Assembly (NCBI GenBank): GCA_003527885.1
Contig: DPWB01000336.1
Span: 4,762 to 23,509, forward strand
Reading direction: 5' to 3'
Length of the DNA: 18,748 nucleotides
Source: Candidatus Competibacteraceae bacterium
GTDB lineage: Bacteria; Pseudomonadota; Gammaproteobacteria; Competibacterales; Competibacteraceae
In this document: positions 7,261 through 14,583 of the stretch, piece after piece
How the letters are laid out: the number at the start of each line of letters is the position of its first letter
Numbering within the stretch: position 1 is the stretch's first letter
Notes under the pieces: model-generated
What the model was told of the DNA's origin: nothing
The model's input: only the letters and a program-made list of their open reading frames with translations
Database searches by the model: none
Position numbers and translations under genes: made by a program

Positions 7261-9516
7261 TCAAACACTATCGGCCGGTTTTCCGCTATCTTCCGGTTCA
7301 TCGGGCTGCTGCGCCAAGGCTTGCACCATCGGGCGCAGCGCCAACCACCATTGTTCCTGGGGCCGCCGGTAAGTCCAATCGACCATGTCGGCCATTTGCT
7401 TGAGCGGAAAGATGGTCACCTTGCCCTCGAACAGGCCGATGAACGCGCTTTCCGTGGAGTTTTGCTCCAGTTCCCGCGTCAGAAAATCGATGCAGCGCGC
7501 CGCCAGCCGGGTCGCCAGGATGCGGTCGAAAGGCGAGGGGTTGCCGCCCTGCTGGATATGGCCCAGGATGGCTTGGCGCACGTCGAAGCAGCCGTGGCTT
7601 TCCTCTTCGAACAACCGGCTCAGGAAATCGACGGTGTAGCGCGGGTTGGCGCGCTCGCTGCAGATGGCCAGATAAAGCCGCCGCCCGCCGCGAAAACTTT
7701 CGACCATGCTTTCCACATCCGCCTGCAAACCCTTGAGGGTGATGCCTTCCTCGTGCAGGTAGACCCGCTCGGCGCCGCCTGCCAAGCCGCTCATCAGCGC
7801 CAGATAACCACAAAAGCGGCCCATGGTTTCGACCACGAAGCAGCGCCGCGCCGCCGTGGCCGACTGTTTGATCCGGTCGAGCGCCTCGACGATCACGTTG
7901 AGCGCGGTATCCGCGCCGATGCTCAACTCCGAACCGGGCAGGTTGTTGTCGATGGTGGCCGGCAGACAGATCATGGGGATCTTGAAAGCGGGATAGCGTT
8001 CCCGTTCGCGGTAAAGCTCGTAAATCGCTTTGTAGGCCGCCCAGCCGCCGACGATCAGCAGGCCGTCGATCTGTTGGGTCTCCAGCGCCCGCCCGACCGA
8101 GTAAAACTGCTCCAAGGTCGGAATCTGGCGGTTGGTGCCCAGCTCGGCGCCGCCCAAAGCGGTCCAGCCCTCGACCCCGCCCCAGGTCAGCTCCTCGATT
8201 TTGGCGTCGATCAAGCCCTGGAAACCGCCGCGCACGCCCAACATGGTATGGCCGCGATCCAAGCCAAGGCGCACGGCGGCGCGCACGGCGGGGTTCATGC
8301 CCGGCGCCAGCCCGCCGGCGTGAATGATCGCCAGCCGTCGCGGCCGGGCCGGCGAGGCGACGCTCGGCATCGCCTCGGCCATCCGCTTGAACATCTGGAA
8401 CATTTCGGTGAAGCTGCTGCCGCGCAACGCCATCGCCCCATCATAATCCTGGGCGGTGATTTTTTCGGCGACGCTGCGGGTTTGCTGGACGCACTGCATC
8501 AGCGGGGCGCGGTGGATGCGGTTGTAGCGGATGCCGATCATTTGCGGCTCGCTTTCCGGCGTGGCCACAAGCATTTCCTCGACGGCGGCATAACCCAGCA
8601 GCGTGCTCATCCAGCGGTCGAAGGCGCTGGGGGTGCCGCCGCGTTGGACGTGGCCGAGAATGGTTACGCGGGTGTCCTCGCCGAGCCGTTCCTCCAGCAC
8701 CTGACGCACGTGATCGGCGCTGATCGGATTGCCTTCGCGGTCGATGGCGCCCTCGGCCACCACCACGATGCTGTCGCGCCGGCCGGCGGCCCGACCGTTG
8801 CGCAACAGTTCGCACATTTGGGCTTCCCAGCCGTCGGGCGGAGGGTTTTCGGGGATCAGCACGTAATCGGTGCCGCCGGCGATGGCGCTCATCAGCGCCA
8901 GATAGCCGCAGTGCCGGCCCATCACTTCCACCACGAAGCTGCGCTGGTGGCTGGCGGCGGTGCTGGTGATGGCGTCGATGGCTTCGATGATGCGCAGCAG
9001 GGCGGAATCGGCGCCGATGGTCATGTCGGTGCCGACCATGTCGTTGTCGATGGAGCCGACCAGCCCGGCGATCATCAAGGCCGGGTGGCGTTGGGCGGTC
9101 GCCCCATCGATTTCGCCGTTTTTCAACAGGTCCGCGACCAGCTCCGGCCATTCGCGGCGGAAGATGTCGGCGCCGGTCAAACTGCCGTCGCCGCCGATGA
9201 TGACCAGTCGGTCGATGCCGTGCTGGATCAGGTTGCGGGCCGCGCGCAGGCGGCCGGTGCGTTCGCGGAATTCGGCGCTGCGGGCGGTGCCGATGACGGT
9301 GCCGCCGCGGTGCAGGATGCTGCCGACATCGTCCCAAGACAGCGGCCGGATGCGATCACCGCCTTCCACCATGCCTTGGTAGCCTTCGTAGACGGCATAT
9401 ATACCGGCGCCGAAATGCAGGGCGGTACGGACCACCGCGCGCACCGCCGCATTCATGCCCTGGGCGTCGCCGCCGCTGGTGAGGACGCCGATACGTTTCT
9501 GAACGATGCTGTCCAT
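7261..9516 (-). CDS. pfk: Double-length, eukaryotic-type 6-phosphofructokinase
   Basis: Phosphorylates fructose 6-phosphate to fructose 1,6-bisphosphate in glycolysis. The 751 residues consist of two tandem PFK units. The N half (about 1-385) is catalytic: SGGDAQGMNAAVR at 14-26, GGDGS at 108-112, GSIDND with the catalytic Asp157 and Asp159, MGRHCGYLAL from 199 and GHVQRGG at 288-294. Gly111 and Gly154 at the positions that separate ATP- from PPi-users point to ATP. The C half keeps AGGLAPGMNPAVR (400-412) and MGRFCGYLAL (565-574), but GGDGS is replaced by GGWAA (490-494) and TIDND by TIDNN (521-525), as expected for a regulatory half of the eukaryotic arrangement. Typical bacterial PfkA has ~320 residues. 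The ATG at 9516 has GAGG 11 bases upstream. It is monocistronic by context, separated from trkH by 188 bases. Confidence 0.93.
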   Translation of the reverse strand: MDSIVQKRIGVLTSGGDAQGMNAAVRAVVRTALHFGAGIYAVYEGYQGMVEGGDRIRPLSWDDVGSILHRGGTVIGTARSAEFRERTGRLRAARNLIQHGIDRLVIIGGDGSLTGADIFRREWPELVADLLKNGEIDGATAQRHPALMIAGLVGSIDNDMVGTDMTIGADSALLRIIEAIDAITSTAASHQRSFVVEVMGRHCGYLALMSAIAGGTDYVLIPENPPPDGWEAQMCELLRNGRAAGRRDSIVVVAEGAIDREGNPISADHVRQVLEERLGEDTRVTILGHVQRGGTPSAFDRWMSTLLGYAAVEEMLVATPESEPQMIGIRYNRIHRAPLMQCVQQTRSVAEKITAQDYDGAMALRGSSFTEMFQMFKRMAEAMPSVASPARPRRLAIIHAGGLAPGMNPAVRAAVRLGLDRGHTMLGVRGGFQGLIDAKIEELTWGGVEGWTALGGAELGTNRQIPTLEQFYSVGRALETQQIDGLLIVGGWAAYKAIYELYRERERYPAFKIPMICLPATIDNNLPGSELSIGADTALNVIVEALDRIKQSATAARRCFVVETMGRFCGYLALMSGLAGGAERVYLHEEGITLKGLQADVESMVESFRGGRRLYLAICSERANPRYTVDFLSRLFEEESHGCFDVRQAILGHIQQGGNPSPFDRILATRLAARCIDFLTRELEQNSTESAFIGLFEGKVTIFPLKQMADMVDWTYRRPQEQWWLALRPMVQALAQQPDEPEDSGKPADSV

Positions 9517-9704
9517 GAGTCGTTATGCCTCGCTGGTGGAAGGGGCGAAAAGCTTAATTCGTGCTGCCGACAAATGGAGTACCCAAAATTTAGTATCCGA
9601 TCGACCGATGTGGGCGGATGGCGTGAATTTTATGATCCAGAGCGCTGGTTGTTCGGTTATTTGTCGGGGGTCAAGGAGCGGGCCCGAAAAATCAGCGAGC
9701 GCCG

Positions 9705-11303
9705 TCATTTCCAGAAATCCGGCAGGAACAGCAACAACAGCGGGAATACTTCAAAGCGTCCGATCAGCATGGCCAACGACAGCAACCAGGTTGCGGTATC
9801 GTTGAGCGGGGCGAAACCGACGGCCGTTTCCCCCAACCCGATGCCCATGTTGTTCAGGCAACCCGCGACGGAACCGAAAGCCGTCACCAGATCCACCCCT
9901 GTTGCGGTCAGCGCCAGCGAGAAGAAGCAGTAACTGAAGATGTACAGATAATAAAAACCCCATACCGCTTGCATCACCCGGTCGGAAACGGGCTGGGCGC
10001 CCAGCTTGACCGCGATCTGGGCGGACGGGCGGATCAAGAGCCGCGCTTCGCGCACGCTCTGCTTGTACAGCAGCAGGAACCGGATCGCCTTGATGCCGCC
10101 GCAGGTCGAACCGACGCAACCGCCGAAAAAGCTACCCAACAACAGTAAAAGCGGCACGAAGATCGGCCAGTCCGCCGGATAGCCGATAGTCCCGAGCCCG
10201 TTGTCGGTGATCACCGAAGCCGTCTGGAAAAAGCCGTGGTAGAAAGCTTCCCACGGCGGAAATTTGCCGCTGAGGTACAGATAGAAGCAGGTGGTTGCGA
10301 TGATCGCGCCAAACACCGCCATGCAGAACTTGAATTCGGCATCCTGAAAAATAGCCTTGAGGCTGCGCGCCCGCCACGCCAGAAAAAACAGCGCAAAGTT
10401 GACCGCCGCCACGATCGAGAAAAAGCCGGCGACCAGTTCGATGGCCGGGCTGTTGAAATAGCCGATGCTGGCGTCGTGGGTCGAATAACCTCCCAGCGCC
10501 AGGGTCGCGAAACTGTGGCAGAGCGCGTCGAAGAAATTCATGCCCGCCGCCCAGAACGCCAGCGTGCAAACCCCGTTCAGCGCCACGTAAATGACCCAGA
10601 GGTTCTTGGCGGTTTCGGTGATGCGCGGGGTCAGCTTCTCGTCTTTCATCGGCCCCGGCGTTTCCGCTTTATAGAGCTGCATCCCTCCGACCCCGAGCAT
10701 CGGCAGCAGCGCCACCGCCAGCACGATGACGCCCATGCCGCCGAGGAAATTCAGTTGCGCCCGGTAATAGACGATGGCCTTGGGCATGGCGTCGAGGCCG
10801 GACAGTACGGTGGCGCCGGTGGTGGTCAGGCCGGACACCGTTTCAAACACCGCATCCACCAGCCGCACGTGCGGGTTGGTGGACAGCATGAACGGCAGCG
10901 CGCCGATCAGCGACAGCAGGAACCAGAACGCCACCACCACGGCGAAGCCGTCCCGGTTGCGCAGGTCGGGCTTGTAGCGACACACCGGCAACCAGCACAG
11001 CAGGCCCAGGCCCAACATGGTGCCCATCGCTTTCGCGAAAGGCAGCACGACCTCATAACCGTCGTACCACCACGCCACCCCCATCGGCGGCAGCATGGTG
11101 GTGCTGAACAGGACCATCAGCAAGCCGACCATGTACAGCGCTGTCTTGAGCGGTGAGCGCCGGCTTTCGACCCGCCACTTTTTCCAATCGACCGCCGCCC
11201 GGCGTGGCGGCGGTCCGGTCACGACCGGCCGGCCCGGCTCATAGGAAGCGCCGGCTGGCGACAGGCCGACTTCACGTTGCGGGTCCGCATCGATTTCTTT
11301 CAC
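9705..11303 (-). CDS. trkH: Trk-type potassium uptake protein TrkH
   Basis: Inner-membrane K+ translocating subunit that works with the cytoplasmic NAD-binding protein TrkA (not in this window). The 532 residues contain four pore-loop repeats with the selectivity-filter glycines in TTTGATV (about 161-166), TLALGGYS (267-274), ITDNGLG (365-371) and CLNNMGIG (482-489). Compared with ~483 residues in E. coli it has an N-terminal polar extension of about 50 residues (rich in Pro, Arg and Gly) before the first helix at about 54. The start is GTG at 11303, supported by GGGGAG eight bases upstream (revcomp of 11312-11317). It directly follows a decayed trkH 3' fragment, whose stop at 11319 lies 15 bases ahead of this start. 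Confidence 0.94.
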   Translation of the reverse strand: MKEIDADPQREVGLSPAGASYEPGRPVVTGPPPRRAAVDWKKWRVESRRSPLKTALYMVGLLMVLFSTTMLPPMGVAWWYDGYEVVLPFAKAMGTMLGLGLLCWLPVCRYKPDLRNRDGFAVVVAFWFLLSLIGALPFMLSTNPHVRLVDAVFETVSGLTTTGATVLSGLDAMPKAIVYYRAQLNFLGGMGVIVLAVALLPMLGVGGMQLYKAETPGPMKDEKLTPRITETAKNLWVIYVALNGVCTLAFWAAGMNFFDALCHSFATLALGGYSTHDASIGYFNSPAIELVAGFFSIVAAVNFALFFLAWRARSLKAIFQDAEFKFCMAVFGAIIATTCFYLYLSGKFPPWEAFYHGFFQTASVITDNGLGTIGYPADWPIFVPLLLLLGSFFGGCVGSTCGGIKAIRFLLLYKQSVREARLLIRPSAQIAVKLGAQPVSDRVMQAVWGFYYLYIFSYCFFSLALTATGVDLVTAFGSVAGCLNNMGIGLGETAVGFAPLNDTATWLLSLAMLIGRFEVFPLLLLFLPDFWK

Positions 11304-11311
11304 GCGCAGGG

Positions 11312-11317
11312 CTCCCC
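11312..11317 (-). promoter_or_regulatory. Ribosome binding site for the GTG start of trkH
   Basis: GGGGAG on the minus strand, eight bases before the GTG at 11303. It sits right behind the stop codon of the trkH remnant (TGATGGGGAG), so translation of trkH could once have been coupled to the upstream copy. Confidence 0.6.
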
Positions 11318-11318
11318 A

Positions 11319-11648
11319 TCACTTCCAAAAGTCTGGCAGAAATAGCGACAACAGGGAAAAATTTCCAGCCACCCGACCCGCACAACCGGCGATATCAACC
11401 CGGTAGCCGCGCCGTTCGGCACACTAAAACCCGCCGCCGTCTCGCCCAAGCCAACGCCCATGTTATTCGAACAGGCCGCTACCGCACCGGAGGCCGCCAC
11501 CGCATCCACGCCGGTCGCCGTCCATCCCAACGAAAAGCGCAATAGCTGAAAATGTAGAAGTAATAGAGTTCCCCCACCACCTGCATGACCTGATCGCGGA
11601 TGGGATGAGCGCCGGGTTTTACGCGATTTGAGCGCGGGGCCGCACCAA
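11319..11648 (-). pseudogene. Frameshifted remnant of a second trkH 3' end
   Basis: Reading the minus strand across three frames recovers the last ~110 residues of TrkH. First comes LVRPRAQIA; after a frameshift, VKPGAHPIRDQVMQVVGELY followed by YFYIFSYC; after another, FSLGWTATGVDAVAASGAVA then CSNNMGVGLGETAAGF and PNGAATGLISPVVRVGWLEIF; and after a last shift, LFLPDFWK and a TGA at 11321-11319. These align segment by segment with residues ~422-532 of the intact TrkH downstream, including the identical C-terminus LFLPDFWK. Several indels make it untranslatable. It begins within about five bases of the fpr stop, so the 5' three quarters of the gene are gone and the breakpoint abuts fpr. Confidence 0.88.
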
Positions 11649-11652
11649 TGTC

Positions 11653-12429
11653 CTATTTTTCTACAAAAGCCCGTTCGATCACGTAATGGCCGGGCTCGCC
11701 GATGTGGGGCGAAATCGCGAAACCCCGCTCGTTGAGCAGCGCGCAAGTATCTTTCAGCAACCCCGGACTACCGCAGACCATCACCCGATCCCGGGCGGGA
11801 TCGAGTGGGGGTAGACCCAGGTCCGCGAACAATTTTCCGCTCTCGATCAAATGGGTCAGCCGCCCCCGGTTGTGGAAGGGCTCGCGCGTCACGGTCGGGT
11901 AGTAAAGCAGTTGTCGCGCGATGAGTTCCCCCAGGAACTCGTTTTGCGGTAGCTCTTCCCTGATGAAATCGGCATAGGCCAATTCGCTGATATGCCGGAC
12001 CCCGTGCACCAGTACGACCCGCTCGAAGCGCTCGTAGGTGTCCGGGTCCTTGATGATGCTCAAAAACGGTGCCAGCCCCGTACCCGACCCCAGCAGGTAA
12101 AGTTGCTGGCCGGGCAGCAGGTCGTCGATGACCAAGGTGCCGACCGGCTTGCGCCCGACCAGGATCGAATCGCCTGCTTTCAGGTGTTGCAGCCGCGAGG
12201 TGAGCGGGCCGTTGCGGACCTTGATGCTGAAAAATTCGAGGTGTTCCTCGTAGTTGGCGCTGGCGATGCTATAGGCGCGCGTCAGCGGGCGGCCGTCCAC
12301 TTCCAGGCCGATCATGACGAAATGGCCGTTGCGAAAGCGCAGCGCCGAATCCCGGGTGGTTTTGAAGCTAAATAGCGTCTCGTTCCAGTGATGGACCTGG
12401 AGGACGCGCTCGACATTGAAAGCTTGCAT
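11653..12429 (-). CDS. fpr: Ferredoxin/flavodoxin-NADP+ reductase
   Basis: FAD enzyme that moves electrons between NADP(H) and ferredoxin or flavodoxin in the cytoplasm. With the ATG at 12429 it has 258 residues, the length of the Azotobacter-type FPR, and starts MQAFNVERVLQVHHWNETLF; the frame is open to a TTG at 12471, which would overlap the hairpin upstream, so the ATG is preferred. FAD-binding RAYSIAS at 51-57, the NADP-binding GSGTGLAPF at 114-122, VMVCGSPGL at 217-225 and the conserved C-terminal HYVIERAFVEK are present. Its neighbours are cation-transport genes, with no obvious functional tie; a hairpin separates it from oadB upstream. Confidence 0.95.
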   Translation of the reverse strand: MQAFNVERVLQVHHWNETLFSFKTTRDSALRFRNGHFVMIGLEVDGRPLTRAYSIASANYEEHLEFFSIKVRNGPLTSRLQHLKAGDSILVGRKPVGTLVIDDLLPGQQLYLLGSGTGLAPFLSIIKDPDTYERFERVVLVHGVRHISELAYADFIREELPQNEFLGELIARQLLYYPTVTREPFHNRGRLTHLIESGKLFADLGLPPLDPARDRVMVCGSPGLLKDTCALLNERGFAISPHIGEPGHYVIERAFVEK

Positions 12430-12440
12430 GGGTGAGCCGC

Positions 12441-12483
12441 CAAAAATCGGCTGCCCAACCGGCTGTGGCAACCGGCTGGGCAG
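12441..12483 (-). terminator. Probable intrinsic terminator after oadB
   Basis: On the minus strand CTGCCCAGCCGG and CCGGTTGGGCAG (12483-12451) pair as a 12-bp stem with one G-U wobble around a nine-base loop, followed by CCGATTTTTGG, with a five-T run at 12446-12442. It lies between the oadB stop (12544) and the fpr start (12429). The U-tract is short, so it may be a partial terminator or attenuator. Confidence 0.45.
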
Positions 12484-12543
12484 GTTGAAAACGAGGGCCG
12501 GCGGTCGGCCGGCGGTTACGCGGTCAAGGAGAGTAACACACTC

Positions 12544-13713
12544 TCATTGGACACCGAGCAACGCCAGCATGATCCCGCCCGAAATGGCGGTTCCGAACAC
12601 GCCGGCCAGATTGGGGCCCATCGCGTGGAAAATCAGGTGATTGTGCGGGTTGGCCTGATTGGCGACGATGTGAGAAACCCGCGCGGCGATGGGGACCGAG
12701 GCGATGCCGGCCGAGCCGATCAAGGGGTTGATCTTGTTTTTTAGAAACAGGTTCATGATCTTGGCGGTGACGACGCCGGACGCGGTGCCGAACAGGAACG
12801 CCAGCAGGCCGAGACCGACGATCAAGAGCGTATCCCAGGTCAGGAACTTGTCGGCCGCCATGGTGGAACCGATGGCCACGGTCAGGATGATGATGATGAT
12901 GTTCATCAGCGCGCCGGCCGCCGTCTTGGCCAGCCGCTCGGTGACACCCACTTCCTTCAGCAGGTTGCCCAGCATCAACATGGTGATCAGCGGGGCGACC
13001 GGCGGGAAAAATAGATTGACGATGATGGCGATGACGGCGGGGAAAACGATTTTTTCCAACTTGCTGACCTTGCGAAGCTGCGGCATTCCCATTTTGCGCT
13101 CCGCTTCCGTGGTCAGCATTTTCATCACCGGCGGCTGGATCATGGGCATCAAGGCCATGTAGGAATAGGCGGCGACAGAAATTGGGCCGAGCAGATGCGG
13201 GGCCAGTTTCACGGTGACGAAAATCGCCATGGGCCCGTCGGCCCCGCCGATGATGCCGATAGCGCCGGCTTCGTTGATGGTGAAGCCAACCAGCTTGGCG
13301 AGGATCAGCGCCACGAAAATTCCCAGATGCGCACCTGCCCCCAGAATGACCAGCTTGGGGTTGGCGATCATCGGGCCGAAATCGGTCATGGCGCCCACGC
13401 CCAGGAAAATCAGCGGCGGAATGATCAGCTTGGCCACCCCTTCGTAGGCATAGTGAAACAGCCCGCCTTCCTTCACCACGTAGAGCAACGCGGAAACCGG
13501 CGGACCTCCGGGTACGTCGGGCGGTCCCGGCACATTGGCGACGATGCAGGAGAAACCGATGCCGATCAGCAGCAGCGGTTCGTAGTGCTTGGCGATGGCC
13601 AGATAGATCATGGTCCCGCCGATGGCGATCATCACCAAGTTGCCAAAGGCGAAATTAGCTGCCCCGGTTTGCTGTAATAATGCGTTGAAAAATAAAAGAA
13701 TTTTATCAAACAA
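12544..13713 (-). CDS. Na+-translocating decarboxylase beta subunit (OadB/GcdB/MmdB family)
   Basis: Integral membrane subunit that couples decarboxylation of a biotin-bound carboxyl group to Na+ export; which acyl substrate is served depends on the alpha subunit, which is not in this window. The 389 residues (close to GcdB/MmdB, shorter than the 433 of Klebsiella OadB) are almost entirely hydrophobic helices and contain the family hallmark GAIGIIGGADGPMAIF at 150-165, with Asp159 matching the essential membrane Asp. Also visible are YMALMPMIQPPVM (185-197) and the late GPNLAGVFGTAISGG (366-380). The start is TTG at 13713, supported by GGAGGG seven bases upstream. It is the last gene after two small genes, with 64-base gaps, in an operon that follows KdpE-like boxes. 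Confidence 0.92.
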   Translation of the reverse strand: MFDKILLFFNALLQQTGAANFAFGNLVMIAIGGTMIYLAIAKHYEPLLLIGIGFSCIVANVPGPPDVPGGPPVSALLYVVKEGGLFHYAYEGVAKLIIPPLIFLGVGAMTDFGPMIANPKLVILGAGAHLGIFVALILAKLVGFTINEAGAIGIIGGADGPMAIFVTVKLAPHLLGPISVAAYSYMALMPMIQPPVMKMLTTEAERKMGMPQLRKVSKLEKIVFPAVIAIIVNLFFPPVAPLITMLMLGNLLKEVGVTERLAKTAAGALMNIIIIILTVAIGSTMAADKFLTWDTLLIVGLGLLAFLFGTASGVVTAKIMNLFLKNKINPLIGSAGIASVPIAARVSHIVANQANPHNHLIFHAMGPNLAGVFGTAISGGIMLALLGVQ

Positions 13714-13720
13714 CCGCCAG

Positions 13721-13726
13721 CCCTCC
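13721..13726 (-). promoter_or_regulatory. Ribosome binding site supporting the TTG start of the oadB-family gene
   Basis: GGAGGG on the minus strand, seven bases before the TTG at 13713. No ATG or GTG lies nearby in frame at the expected N-terminus, so this site decides the start. Confidence 0.7.
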
Positions 13727-13777
13727 GACCGTGCTTACCAAATTTTTTTCAGTGCTTCAGCGCTATGCGGCGCCAGC

Positions 13778-13939
13778 TCAATGGCCGCCTTCCCGCAATT
13801 TTTTCTCGTCGATCTCCCCCAGGCGATTCAGGTAGGGAAACAGCGAAAGGACGAAACCGATGCCGGAGATCACCACGAAACTCAAAAAGAAATCGATAAC
13901 GCTCAACAGGATGGCTCCGTAAACCGAATCAGGGATCAT
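13778..13939 (-). CDS. Small single-helix membrane protein next to the decarboxylase beta subunit
   Basis: A 53-residue protein starting MIPDSVYGAILLSVIDF. Residues about 8-36 form one long hydrophobic segment interrupted by Asp16 (ILLSVIDFFLSF then VVISGIGFVLSLFPYL), followed by a charged tail NRLGEIDEKKLREGGH, presumably cytoplasmic. AAAGG lies about nine bases before the ATG at 13939. It sits between a 131-residue protein and the oadB-family gene with 64-base gaps on both sides. Na+-translocating decarboxylases usually have a small gamma subunit with one N-terminal helix (OadG, ~80 residues); this protein may fill that role, but I do not recognise an OadG signature, so this is inference. 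An uncharacterised accessory subunit is the alternative. Confidence 0.65.
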   Translation of the reverse strand: MIPDSVYGAILLSVIDFFLSFVVISGIGFVLSLFPYLNRLGEIDEKKLREGGH

Positions 13940-14003
13940 GGTCGTTTACCTTTGCGGGGGTTCGGGCGGCATCATGGGAAACGCCGCGGGATCGGTCGGC
14001 TGT

Positions 14004-14399
14004 TCAGGAATAGAGGTCGATCAACCGACCGCGAATGCGCAGCGCCAGATCGCGCAAATCACCCGGTTCGCGGAATGCGGCCAAGGCGGTGTCGGCTTCT
14101 TGCCAGTTTTCGTCGTAGACGCAGCGCCGCGCCGCCATGGCGAAACGCTCGTAAGGCGTCCCGCCGGCGAGATCCAGCAGTTGCTCGATATCGGTGCGCG
14201 TTTCCTCCAGAGCCGCTTGGTTGGGCGCCGTTTCTTCCAAGGCCCTGACGCGGTGCGCGAGCGCCCGGATGTCCTCTCGCGCCATCACCAGCAAGCTGAG
14301 CGCTTCGACCAGCACCTCCTTGAGCGCCGCCTGATCCGGGGCGGTTTCGGCGCGGCGAATCAGGTTTTCGGTGGATTGTTCCGGGAGGGAGGGTTGCAT
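14004..14399 (-). CDS. Hypothetical helical protein with an internal repeat
   Basis: I do not recognise the family. From the ATG at 14399 (AAGGA seven bases upstream, clearly better than the in-frame TTG at 14426) it encodes 131 soluble, acidic, probably all-helical residues without a signal peptide or membrane segment. Two similar segments occur 38 residues apart: ETAPDQAALKE at 18-28 and ETAPNQAALEE at 56-66, suggesting a duplicated helical unit. The C-terminal half (GGTPYERFAMAARRCVYDE then NWQEADTALAAFREPGDLRDLA) looks like a TPR-like helical pair but is too short to assign. It is the first gene downstream of two KdpE-like boxes and is followed by the small membrane gene and the oadB-family gene. 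Confidence 0.75.
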   Translation of the reverse strand: MQPSLPEQSTENLIRRAETAPDQAALKEVLVEALSLLVMAREDIRALAHRVRALEETAPNQAALEETRTDIEQLLDLAGGTPYERFAMAARRCVYDENWQEADTALAAFREPGDLRDLALRIRGRLIDLYS

Positions 14400-14453
14400 G
14401 GTTGATTCCTTACGATGCGCGCGCAAACAGTGACAGCTTTTTTACCTGAAGCG

Positions 14454-14471
14454 CTGTAAAGAAGTCGTCAA
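14454..14471 (-). promoter_or_regulatory. KdpE-box-like site B, upstream of the oadB operon
   Basis: Minus strand TTGACGACTTCTTTACA (14471-14455), then GCGCTT. It agrees at 11 of 17 positions with the E. coli kdpFABC KdpE site as I recall it (TTTATACTTTTTTTACA). Read on the plus strand it has two 7-bp half-units, CTGTAAA and TCGTCAA, with 11-bp periodicity. It lies 55 bases before the 131-residue gene and about 32 bases from site A, nearly three helical turns. Confidence 0.4.
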
Positions 14472-14486
14472 AAGTTCGGAGCGCCG

Positions 14487-14503
14487 TGTAAAAATCGCAT
14501 AAA
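14487..14503 (-). promoter_or_regulatory. KdpE-box-like site A, upstream of the oadB operon
   Basis: Minus strand TTTATGCGATTTTTACA matches the E. coli KdpE site (recalled as TTTATACTTTTTTTACA) at 14 of 17 positions. It shares with the site upstream of kdpDE the longer pattern TTTACA-NN-GCGCTC. It lies about 88 bases before the ATG of the 131-residue gene and about 80 bases after the kdpE stop, a fitting place for an activator site of the small-gene/oadB operon. Confidence 0.5.
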
Positions 14504-14583
14504 TGCCGGCTGGCAAACGGAGGGGCGATCATGGCCGTAAAGCCGCTGAAATCGAGCGAGAAGGCGGCTGTCCCCGGACGAAA

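Noticed and set aside
7321-9933. Very long plus-strand open frame (870 codons) opposite pfk, and similar ones opposite pstB, pstA, pstC and trkH
   Set aside because: Translations are rich in His, Asp, Gln, Gly and Arg and show no family motif; they mirror GC-rich third codon positions of the clearly conserved minus-strand genes.
12496-12515. Direct repeat GGCCGGCGG-TC-GGCCGGCGG after the oadB-family gene
   Set aside because: Short, low-complexity GC repeat; may add to the terminator region but has no independent support.
14410-14532. 40-codon minus-strand ORF in the gap before the 131-residue gene, with a repeated F-T-A-L motif
   Set aside because: No ribosome site of note, and the repeat is explained by the two KdpE-like boxes it overlaps.
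14537-14570. Inverted repeat AGCCGC/GCGGCT downstream of kdpE as a terminator
   Set aside because: Six-bp stem with a 17-base loop and no T-run; not convincing.
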